From positions 1-64,000 of the forward strand of contig CAUSEC010000029.1 in the NCBI GenBank assembly GCA_963530515.1: 64,000 nt of DNA, given 5' to 3'. Below the pieces are notes generated by a model. The model searched no databases. It was not told the DNA's origin and worked only from the letters and a program-made list of their open reading frames with translations. The position numbers were made by a program, and so were the translations under genes. The DNA comes from CBFFRJ01 sp963530515. GTDB lineage: Bacteria; Pseudomonadota; Gammaproteobacteria; Enterobacterales; Enterobacteriaceae. Shown piece by piece: positions 8,252 through 15,771 of the stretch. Positions within the stretch are counted from its first letter, which is position 1. Each line of letters starts with the position of its first letter.

Positions 8252-11200
8252 TTACTCTTCTTCGGTATGCGTCGGTAATATAAACGTAAACACGCTGCCG
8301 TGCGGCTCCAGAGGCTCGGCGGTCAGTTTCCCCTGATGCTTCTCAATGATGCCGTAGCTGATGCTCAGCCCCATCCCCATCCCCTGCTCCTTGGTGGTAT
8401 AGAAGGAATCAAACAGCCTTGCCTGTACCTCTTCGCTCAGCCCCACCCCCGTATCGGCAATGGCAAGACGGATCTGCCCTGGTGCCGGATTATCAGAGCT
8501 GACGGTGAGCGCCAGATGTCGGTTATCAATATCCGCCATCGCATCAATCGCATTGACGATAAGGTTCAGCAGCACCTGCTGGATCTGCACGCTGTCGCCG
8601 AAAATACAGGCCTCCTCGGCATTCAGGTGGTAATGCAGCGCAATTTGCTGGCGCTCCAGCTCGCTGCGCGACAGCGCCACAATGCGGTACACCTGGTGAT
8701 GCAGGTTGATGCGGGTACGGCTTGAGGTCTGATTGCGGGTCAGCGCCTGCAAACCACGAATAATGTTCCCGGCACGCTCCCCTTCGCTGATTATCTCCTC
8801 CAGGCTGCTGCGTGCATTCGCCAGCATCGGCGGCTGGCGATTCAACCAGCGCAGACTCGCCCCGGCATTGGCAACAATCGACATCAGTGGCTGATTAATC
8901 TCGTGGGCGATAGAGGCGGTCAACTGGCCCACGGTCGTGGCACGGGAAACACGGGCGAGGTCGGCCTGCGCCACCCGCACCGCATCCTCCGACAAACGGC
9001 GCGCGGTAATGTCGGTAATCACGCCGAAATACTCTGCGACATTGGTTTCGTAACCCACCGGATTGCCCACCCCCAGAATGTAGCGGCAGTCACCGTCCGG
9101 GCGGAAAATGCGAAACTCCGCGCGCATAGAAACCCCATTACGCACGCTGTCATTGACCAGCGTATTAATACGCTGGAAATCTTCCGGGTGGACGAGGGTC
9201 ATAAAATCGGCCATCGACAGGGTACGTTGCTTTTCAGGCAGCCCCAGAATCCGCGCATACTCGTCGGAGACAAACATCACGTCCTGCTCCAGCTCCCAGC
9301 GCCAGGTGCCGGTATTGCTGATTTTCTCCCCCAGCATCAGTGAGGTCTGACTGGTGCGCAGCTCTTTCTCCGCCCGGCGACGCTGGGTGTTCTCCTCTAC
9401 CCGTTCGGCATACAGGCGCGCCGTTTCCAGCGACACAGCCGCCTGGGCGGCCAGCATTCTGACGATCCGCGAATGCTCGGCGGTAAAAATTTCCGGCATC
9501 ACCCGGTTTTCCAGATACAGCACCCCGACCAGTTTTCCCTGTTTGTGCATCGGCACGCACAGAATCGCCGCCCCGGAGGTCACCAGATAGGGATCCTGGC
9601 TGAACGGACCAAACAGCTCCGGCTTGCTGATGCGGATCTCCTGACCAGTACGCATCACCGCCGCCAGCACCGACAGTGGCATATCCGTTGCCGTCGGGCG
9701 CTCCCGAACAATCTGCACTTTCACCCCTTCCGACGAGGTCTCGGCCCAGGCCTGGGTTTCCGGGATCGTATTATCGATAATCCTGATCAGCAGCCCACGC
9801 TGCGCCCCTGCCCGTTCGAGCAAAATGGTCATCAGGGTATGCACCAGCCTGTCGAGGTCAATTTCCTCGGTCATGGCGCGAACCGCCCGCAGCACGCTCT
9901 CCAGATCATGCGCCACCTCATTTTGGGCAAACGAGATTGTGTCGTAAGGCGAACGCTGGCCGGAAGGCGCCAGATGCGGATACTGGCGTTCAAGGTGGCG
10001 CACTTTTGCTATCGCCCCCCAGCGACGCCAGGCCGTGAAAGCATGGCGAAAATACCCTTCGGCCGCCGTCGCCCAGCCGGTGGCTTTGGCAAAGCGCCCG
10101 GCCAGCTCACAGGCAATCCCGTTCATCGGATGGCACTCGCCCTCCCCTGACAGCGCAATCGCCAGCTCATACTGTGCAATGGCCGTCTCGTTCTCCCGAT
10201 CAAGCCGTGCCAGCTCAGCGCGAACCAGCGCCGCCCTGTCGGCAAAGGTGGCGGGGTTGTGCCCGGCCCAGCGGGCAAGGTGCTGATAGTGGGCGTTGAG
10301 GGTTTCACGCTGCTGCGGGGTGATGTCGTCCGGCGACAGGCTTTGCGCCTGCGAAAGCGCGCTATAGAAGTGGTAATCCAGCAGATGGATGTAGCCCGGC
10401 ACCATACCTGCCACCGGTGTGGCCTTCGCTAAACAACGGCAAGCATCCTCATACTCCCCCGTCATAAAGTGCGCCATCCCCCGGTAAAGCCAGAACCAGA
10501 AAATGGCCAGCGGTATCGGCTGGCTTTCCCGGTGATTAGTTACCACCAGCAGCGTATCGGCAAACAGGTTATGGCCGCTAAAGTGACTCGCTGTCGCGCT
10601 GCGCAGATGGTTAACGTACAGTCGCTGGATAGAAAGCATGATTTCCACATCCGGGAAATGCAGCTTACGCACAAAGCCCAGTCCGCCCTCAATGGTGCTC
10701 AGCACCCCGTCCAGATGATCGCCACGGGTAAGGAAGTTCATTGTCTGATGACGAAGCACAAAGCAGGCGGCGGTCAGGTCACCATGATCAACCGATGCCG
10801 TAAAGCAGGCCTTGGCGTGTTCTATCGCCGTGCTGAGCGGTTTCACCCAGGCACTGCACAGGTCGACGGCAAGCCAGGTGCGCCCGGTAAAGTGGGTCAG
10901 CTGATGGTCGCTTACGAGGTCACGCCCCAGCAGCGTGTAGACATAGCCCTTTTCGTACTGATGATAGCGACAGCCGATCATCACGCCATACCACGCCAGC
11001 GCGGTAGTGGATGCCCCGCTCAGGCCGTGCTCCAGCGTCATTAACATGATGCGGGCCAGGAGAATAAAGTGCAGACGCGGGCTGGCAAACGCCGAGAACA
11101 TACTGGCGCTCAGCATCAGGTTCATGATGGCTTCAGCTTCCGGGTTCTGAATATGCGCCAGTTGCCTGAAATGTTTCTCCGGTGCATCCCCTAACCGCGC

Positions 11201-13840
11201 TTCCAGCGTCTGCCAGATCTCATCGCACTCGGCATCCGTCGGGCTACGACTTAAGTGGATGCCAAACACCGCCAGCCACGCCAGCGACGTTTCCAGCGCC
11301 AGGCTCATATCCGACTGGCGCATATGCACCTCTGCCAGCATGCCTGCCGCCATCGCTTTTTGCTGCAGGCTGCCAGGTGCGGCCATCAGCTGATGGCAAA
11401 GCGTCAGTGCGTCAGGAAGATTGCCCTGCAAAAACTCGCACTCTGCCTCTTCGAACGTGAGGGCAAAGCTCTCCTGTGCCGCGCTATTCTGCGACCTGTC
11501 CAGCAGGCACCTGGCCGTACGCAGATAACGCACCGCTGAGACATAATCGCCGGTCAACCGGGCGCGCTGAGCCGCCCGTCGGCAGACAGCACGATACGGG
11601 TCGCGCTGCGGTGACAACCGCACCCGCTCAAGGGCCGAGGTTATATGGTGCACCGCCAGAAACAGATGTTCGCTGCTGTCGTTCTGGGCTACCAGGTCCG
11701 TCAACAGCCGGGCGGCGACAAAATTCAGGCGGTTCACCTCGTCCGGCTCCAGTAAGGCCTGGGCCGCATCGTGCACCCGGTCGTGGGTAAACGAGTAGTG
11801 ATCGTCGCTAAGGCTTATCAGTCGTGCGGCAATGGCAGGCTGAAGTTGTTCGTGCAGCTGCTGCGCCGTTATCTCCAGCATCTGGCTGAGCAGTGCGGGT
11901 TCGCCGGTTCCGCCAACACAGGCCAGGCAACCGAGCAATGTGCGTGTCTGCGCCGGCATTTCCTTCAACTGTTGCAGCACCAGACTGGCGACGTTTTCGG
12001 TGTAGCTGTGCGAGCGAATAGCCTCTAAGTCGTAATGCCATTTACCGTATTCTTTGTGATGGGTAATCAGGCCGTCTTTGAAGATCCGCTGGAAGAACTC
12101 ATGGGTAAAGAGAGGGTTACCGTCGGTTTTTTCATGCACCAGCGTGGCCAGCTCGCTCAGCCCCGACGCGCGCGTTTGCAGCAGATTCGCCAGCCAGCGG
12201 GACACCGCTTTCACGCTTAGCGGCGCCGGGCGCAGTTCAAGGCTATAACGGACACGGGCGCGCAGCGACGCCAGCAGGTCCCGTTCGCCGGAGCCTGGAA
12301 AGGTGTCCGTGTCGGAGCAGGAGACCACCACCAGCAGTGGCAGGGATTCACTGCTGCTGAGCAAATACTCCAGCAATTGCAGGCTGGCCTGGTCAATCCA
12401 GTGAATATCCCCTATCAGCAGTACCAGCGGGCAATCCGGGGTAGCAAAGGCCTCCACCAACCGGTGGGCCATCAGGTTAAACCGCATGCGGGTATCTGCC
12501 GACTGGGTATTCACCACCGTCAACGGGCGGTTATCGAGCAGCAGTCCCAGCTCCGGGACCAGTTTCACCGCCAGCGCCGCATCGCTCCCCAGCGATCGGG
12601 TGAGGCGCATTTTCCAGCGGGCCACATCCTCAGCGCCCAGCCCCAGCAGCCAGAGGGCCAGCGAGCGAAACGCCGAGGCGATAACCGTGTAGGGCAGCAC
12701 CGGCGAATACTGATCGGCTTTGCTAATCGCCAGCAGGGTCTGTCGCTGCTGGAGTTTTTTTAGCGCCGACGAGATGAGCGAAGACTTACCGCAGCCCGGC
12801 GGGCCGCTGACAATCACCAGCCCATGTGACCCGCTTTCCGCAACCCGGTCAAAGGCAGCCAGCAGTTGAGCATGCTGGGGGTGATTCAAAAACAGCGGGT
12901 CCGGCAACATACGCGTGGGCTCACGATCCTGAAGCCCAGGGGTGAACGAGGCAATCTCCCCGTTTTTGGCAAGCGACGCCTGGCAGCGGCGCAGGTCGGC
13001 AATCAATCCTTCGACCGTTTGATACCGGTTTTCCGGGGATTTCTCCAGCAGCCGGAGGATTATCCCGCTAAGCACTGGCGGCACGCCTGGCCTGACCTCG
13101 CAGGGCGAACGTGGCGATGAGGCAATGTGGTGATGCGCCCACTCGGCCTGCCCGCCGTCATTCAGATCAAAAGGCAGCTCGCCGGTCAGCAGCTCATACA
13201 GCACGATGCCCAGGCTATAGAGATCGCTGCGGCTGTCGACGTTATCCGGAGTGCGCGTCGTGTGTTCCGGCGACATATAGGCCAGCGTTCCGCCCGACAC
13301 CGTTAACCAGGCGGGGCGGGTCGCGTCGTCCGCGCTGGTCGTCAGGCCAAATCCACCTAACCGGTAAGCACCGCCGGGATCGATAAAAAAGTGGCCGGGC
13401 TTGATGTCGCTGTGAATGAGCCCCTGCGCATGCATCTGGCGCAATGGGGCGCAAAGACGAATGGCAATGGAGAGAAAATCGGTGAGGCTGCGCCCGCGCG
13501 TGCGGCTCGACTGCGCCAGAGTGCGAAATGGGAACGGGGCATACACCAGCGCATAATGACCGTGATAGCTGGTGCAGTTCATCGGTCTGACAGACCATGC
13601 GCCCGAAAGCCGGGCGCGCAACGCGAATTCGTTTTTCAGCCGCTGCGTCGTCTGGAACGCGGCCTCATCACCGGACACCGCCGCACTGGCCAGAATAAAA
13701 CTGCTGCCCGAATGGAGGGGCTGGCACAGCGTCCAGGCGATACCCCCTTCCTGCGACAGGCGGGTAAAGATGATGTCATCCGTTAAGGTAATCACCTCGA
13801 CATCCATCAGTTTTCCGGCAGCCGACAGTTTTTCGCTCAT
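8252..13840 (-). CDS. Giant fusion: Ser/Thr kinase-like, AAA ATPase, GAF, PAS, histidine kinase
   Basis: An 1862-residue cytosolic signalling protein with no membrane segment. The protein-kinase-like domain (about 15-290) has the catalytic loop HSDIKP at 143-148 and the SPE motif at 190-192. The DFG Asp is replaced (GGFG at 162-165), and no glycine loop or VAIK lysine is clear, so it may be inactive. Next come an AAA/STAND-type ATPase with Walker A GPPGCGKS at 346-353, a long helical repeat region, GAF (about 1370-1530) and PAS (about 1545-1635). The histidine kinase has phospho-acceptor His1646 in SIAHEINQPL, an N-box (NLIVNAIDAM), and G-boxes DTGVGL and GMGMGLS. It is the last gene of a five-gene operon and overlaps the upstream receiver gene by 4 bp. 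This matches the family annotated as trifunctional serine/threonine kinase/ATP-binding/histidine kinase. Confidence 0.85.
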   Translation of the reverse strand: MSEKLSAAGKLMDVEVITLTDDIIFTRLSQEGGIAWTLCQPLHSGSSFILASAAVSGDEAAFQTTQRLKNEFALRARLSGAWSVRPMNCTSYHGHYALVYAPFPFRTLAQSSRTRGRSLTDFLSIAIRLCAPLRQMHAQGLIHSDIKPGHFFIDPGGAYRLGGFGLTTSADDATRPAWLTVSGGTLAYMSPEHTTRTPDNVDSRSDLYSLGIVLYELLTGELPFDLNDGGQAEWAHHHIASSPRSPCEVRPGVPPVLSGIILRLLEKSPENRYQTVEGLIADLRRCQASLAKNGEIASFTPGLQDREPTRMLPDPLFLNHPQHAQLLAAFDRVAESGSHGLVIVSGPPGCGKSSLISSALKKLQQRQTLLAISKADQYSPVLPYTVIASAFRSLALWLLGLGAEDVARWKMRLTRSLGSDAALAVKLVPELGLLLDNRPLTVVNTQSADTRMRFNLMAHRLVEAFATPDCPLVLLIGDIHWIDQASLQLLEYLLSSSESLPLLVVVSCSDTDTFPGSGERDLLASLRARVRYSLELRPAPLSVKAVSRWLANLLQTRASGLSELATLVHEKTDGNPLFTHEFFQRIFKDGLITHHKEYGKWHYDLEAIRSHSYTENVASLVLQQLKEMPAQTRTLLGCLACVGGTGEPALLSQMLEITAQQLHEQLQPAIAARLISLSDDHYSFTHDRVHDAAQALLEPDEVNRLNFVAARLLTDLVAQNDSSEHLFLAVHHITSALERVRLSPQRDPYRAVCRRAAQRARLTGDYVSAVRYLRTARCLLDRSQNSAAQESFALTFEEAECEFLQGNLPDALTLCHQLMAAPGSLQQKAMAAGMLAEVHMRQSDMSLALETSLAWLAVFGIHLSRSPTDAECDEIWQTLEARLGDAPEKHFRQLAHIQNPEAEAIMNLMLSASMFSAFASPRLHFILLARIMLMTLEHGLSGASTTALAWYGVMIGCRYHQYEKGYVYTLLGRDLVSDHQLTHFTGRTWLAVDLCSAWVKPLSTAIEHAKACFTASVDHGDLTAACFVLRHQTMNFLTRGDHLDGVLSTIEGGLGFVRKLHFPDVEIMLSIQRLYVNHLRSATASHFSGHNLFADTLLVVTNHRESQPIPLAIFWFWLYRGMAHFMTGEYEDACRCLAKATPVAGMVPGYIHLLDYHFYSALSQAQSLSPDDITPQQRETLNAHYQHLARWAGHNPATFADRAALVRAELARLDRENETAIAQYELAIALSGEGECHPMNGIACELAGRFAKATGWATAAEGYFRHAFTAWRRWGAIAKVRHLERQYPHLAPSGQRSPYDTISFAQNEVAHDLESVLRAVRAMTEEIDLDRLVHTLMTILLERAGAQRGLLIRIIDNTIPETQAWAETSSEGVKVQIVRERPTATDMPLSVLAAVMRTGQEIRISKPELFGPFSQDPYLVTSGAAILCVPMHKQGKLVGVLYLENRVMPEIFTAEHSRIVRMLAAQAAVSLETARLYAERVEENTQRRRAEKELRTSQTSLMLGEKISNTGTWRWELEQDVMFVSDEYARILGLPEKQRTLSMADFMTLVHPEDFQRINTLVNDSVRNGVSMRAEFRIFRPDGDCRYILGVGNPVGYETNVAEYFGVITDITARRLSEDAVRVAQADLARVSRATTVGQLTASIAHEINQPLMSIVANAGASLRWLNRQPPMLANARSSLEEIISEGERAGNIIRGLQALTRNQTSSRTRINLHHQVYRIVALSRSELERQQIALHYHLNAEEACIFGDSVQIQQVLLNLIVNAIDAMADIDNRHLALTVSSDNPAPGQIRLAIADTGVGLSEEVQARLFDSFYTTKEQGMGMGLSISYGIIEKHQGKLTAEPLEPHGSVFTFILPTHTEEE

Positions 13841-14223
13841 TCATGCTCCTCGCGCGCTGAGAGTTCGCGGCGGATCTGGTCCAGCAGCGTATCAATATTG
13901 ATGGGCTTACGGAGCAACATAACCGCCCCGGAACCTGGAGCATAGCGCGTGAGATGTTCATCTTCATGTCCGGAGATAAAAATCACCGGCGGTGGCGTCG
14001 TGCGTTCAAGCATCTGCCGATAGAGGTCAGGCCCGCTCATGCCCTTGAGCTTAATATCGATAATAAGCAAAGCGGCATCAGCCAGCGCGGTTTCATCAAT
14101 GAGAAACGCCTCCGCAGATTCGAAGGCGTGCGTGTCGTACCCCTCCGACTGGAGGAGGTTGCTTAATCCGCTACGAACGGAACGTTCATCATCAATAATG
14201 ACAATGCGCGCTGGCAACGTCAT
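13837..14223 (-). CDS. Stand-alone receiver-domain protein
   Basis: A 128-residue CheY-like receiver without an output domain. The pocket is IIDDE at 9-13, the phospho-acceptor is Asp56 in LLIIDIKLKG, the switch Ser is in ISGHED, and Lys106 is in LLRKPI. The stop codon overlaps the start of the giant kinase gene (ATGA), so the two are translationally coupled. It may be a phosphate sink or relay between that kinase and the LuxR-type regulator (inference). Confidence 0.82.
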   Translation of the reverse strand: MTLPARIVIIDDERSVRSGLSNLLQSEGYDTHAFESAEAFLIDETALADAALLIIDIKLKGMSGPDLYRQMLERTTPPPVIFISGHEDEHLTRYAPGSGAVMLLRKPINIDTLLDQIRRELSAREEHE

Positions 14224-14249
14224 GCCTTACTCCTCTGCTTGCACGTGCT

Positions 14250-14504
14250 CTACAGGGCGCTTTTGTCATCAGGGGGCGGCGTGCCGCTGATTTTGGGCAC
14301 GCATTCATGGCGAAACCATGCCAGCGTCACCGGCTCGCGGCGCAGCAACCGCCGGCCAATGGGGACAAGCTGTTCCCCGACTAACATACCGAACAACCCC
14401 AGCAGGGCAATGACCGGCGGGGCGGGCGAATGCACCTGCATCGCACCATAAATGACGCCAGCCAGCAGGCCAACCGCCAGAGAAACAACCCAGGATTTCA
14501 ACAT
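14250..14504 (-). CDS. XapX-domain (DUF1427) small membrane protein, copy 2
   Basis: An 84-residue protein with two hydrophobic segments. The family signature HSPAPPVIALLGLFGMLVGE sits between them, and a hydrophilic tail of about 35 residues follows. The function of XapX proteins is not known to me. It lies 2 bp downstream of a second XapX gene with the same core, so the pair looks like a tandem duplication that has diverged. Third or fourth gene of the - strand operon. Confidence 0.78.
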   Translation of the reverse strand: MLKSWVVSLAVGLLAGVIYGAMQVHSPAPPVIALLGLFGMLVGEQLVPIGRRLLRREPVTLAWFRHECVPKISGTPPPDDKSAL

Positions 14505-14506
14505 GA

Positions 14507-14671
14507 TTAGCCCGCCCCTGTCATCACAACCGTAATCAGGCGTTCGCCCACTAACATACCCAGCAACCCCACCAGGGCCACCGCAGGAGGGGCCGGAGAA
14601 CGGACGTTCAGCAATGCGTAGAGAAGGCCAATCAGGACACCCGCACCCAGGGAAATGAGCTCTGTGCTCAT
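14507..14671 (-). CDS. XapX-domain (DUF1427) small membrane protein, copy 1
   Basis: A 54-residue protein starting MSTELISLG, with two membrane segments and the signature RSPAPPAVALVGLLGMLVGE. A longer ORF adds 20 N-terminal residues, but GGGAG lies correctly spaced before the chosen ATG. It differs from its neighbour by lacking the hydrophilic tail. It is co-oriented with the YcaC-like hydrolase gene 60 bp upstream. Function unknown. Confidence 0.75.
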   Translation of the reverse strand: MSTELISLGAGVLIGLLYALLNVRSPAPPAVALVGLLGMLVGERLITVVMTGAG

Positions 14672-14730
14672 AGGTATTCTCCCATTATCGTAAAGCGGGT
14701 CGGCGCATCGGCCCCGACCCGTTAGTCGCA

Positions 14731-15432
14731 TTATTTGTTGGCCGGAACCGGGGCCAGGGTGCGATGTGCGCCTTTGGCACGCGCCGGGGCTTTGTGCACC
14801 ATGGTGTAAGCGTAATCAACGCCCATACCGTACGCGCCAGAGTGCTCTTTCACGATGTCCATGACCGCGTTGTAGGTCTCTTTGTGTGCCCAGTCACGCT
14901 GCCATTCCAGCAGAACCTGCTGCCAGGTCACCGGCACCACGCCCGCCTGAATCATGCGCTGCATGGCGTAGTCATGGGCTTCTTTTGAGGTGCCGCCAGA
15001 GGCGTCAGCCACCATGTAAATCTCGTAGCCGCCTTCCAGCATGGCGCACAGTGCGAAGGTGTTATTGCACACTTCAGTCCAGAGACCGGCAACCACCACT
15101 TTTTTCTTGCCGTTTTTCGCCAGTGCATCACGCACTTTCTGGTCGTCCCAGGAGTTCATGGACGTGCGCTCAAGCAGGTCGTGCTCCGGGAATACATCCA
15201 GCAGTTCGGGGAAGGTATTTCCGGAGAAGCTTTCGGTTTCAACGGTGGTGATGACGGTTGGAATATTGAAGACCTTAGCCGCTTTCGCCAGGCCAACCAC
15301 ATTGTTTTTCAGCACCTGGCGGTCAATAGACTGCACGCCAAACGCCATTTGTGGCTGCTGATCGATGAAAATCATCTGGCAGTTTTGAGGGGTCAAGACT
15401 TCAAGCTTAGAGTTGGTCATAAGAATACCCAT
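14731..15432 (-). CDS. Isochorismatase-family cysteine hydrolase (YcaC-like)
   Basis: A cytosolic cysteine hydrolase of about 230 residues. The isochorismatase fold shows the N-terminal Asp in MIFIDQQ, a central DDQKVRDALAKNGKKKVVVAG strand-helix segment, and the nucleophile Cys in GLWTEVCNNTFAL, followed by YMVADASGG. It most resembles E. coli YcaC, whose substrate is not settled. Either ATG at 15432 or at 15420 may be used; neither has a clear ribosome site. First gene of the - strand operon and divergent from the amidohydrolase gene, with Fur-like and iteron sequences between them. A role in hydrolysing an amide is inference. Confidence 0.8.
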   Translation of the reverse strand: MGILMTNSKLEVLTPQNCQMIFIDQQPQMAFGVQSIDRQVLKNNVVGLAKAAKVFNIPTVITTVETESFSGNTFPELLDVFPEHDLLERTSMNSWDDQKVRDALAKNGKKKVVVAGLWTEVCNNTFALCAMLEGGYEIYMVADASGGTSKEAHDYAMQRMIQAGVVPVTWQQVLLEWQRDWAHKETYNAVMDIVKEHSGAYGMGVDYAYTMVHKAPARAKGAHRTLAPVPANK

Positions 15433-15591
15433 TGTCGTTAAGTGATCCGTGAAAAGGAGCGGAAACCATGCTGACAGGGACCGGGATATTCTCGCGCTGC
15501 ATCAACAGGCGAAAGATAAGCAGAAAATCGCTGCTTCTTAACGTTCGTCCCGAGCCGTGCTGTCGGGGCGGATAGTAAGTTTTGTTTGAAA

Positions 15592-15606
15592 TGAGAACTA
15601 TTATCT
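15592..15606 (+). promoter_or_regulatory. Second Fur-like box in the divergent control region
   Basis: TGAGAACTATTATCT compared with the 7-1-7 Fur core TGATAATNATTATCA matches 11 of 14 fixed positions. TTTGAAA lies directly upstream in both this site and the Fur box near 7485. It partly overlaps the first iteron. Confidence 0.45.
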
Positions 15607-15650
15607 CTGTGTATAACTATACGTTCGTATAGGTATACCTTCGTATAACT
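15603..15650 (+). repeat. Three 16-bp tandem iterons
   Basis: Copies start at 15603, 15619 and 15635. Copies 2 and 3 read ATACGTTCGTATAGGT and ATACCTTCGTATAACT (13 of 16 identical); copy 1, ATCTCTGTGTATAACT, matches copy 3 at 12 of 16. The constant core is (C/T)GTATA. The array ends about 120 bp before the amidohydrolase start. A repeated protein-binding site, perhaps for the LuxR-type regulator, is the likely meaning. Confidence 0.6.
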
Positions 15651-15771
15651 AGACGCCGTTTTCCCAGGCTTACCATAATCCTTCCAGTTTTCACGCTCTG
15701 CGCTGACGGGGCATCTCATCTATCGTCCGCTGGTACATAGCCAGTTTCGGGCGTCTCAGACAGGAGGATTT

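Larger units (their letters stand above)
15433..15771. other. Divergent control region of the galP-sprT module
   Basis: A 339-bp gap between the hydrolase (-) and amidohydrolase (+) start codons. It is more AT-rich than its neighbours and holds a Fur-like box and three 16-bp tandem iterons, listed separately. No gene is visible. Both operons of the module must be driven from here. Confidence 0.6.

Noticed and set aside
15619..15647. 13-mers resembling loxP arms (12/13 and 11/13 matches)
   Set aside because: The two copies are direct and 16 bp apart, not inverted around an 8-bp spacer, and a third related copy precedes them. This is an iteron array, not a Cre site.
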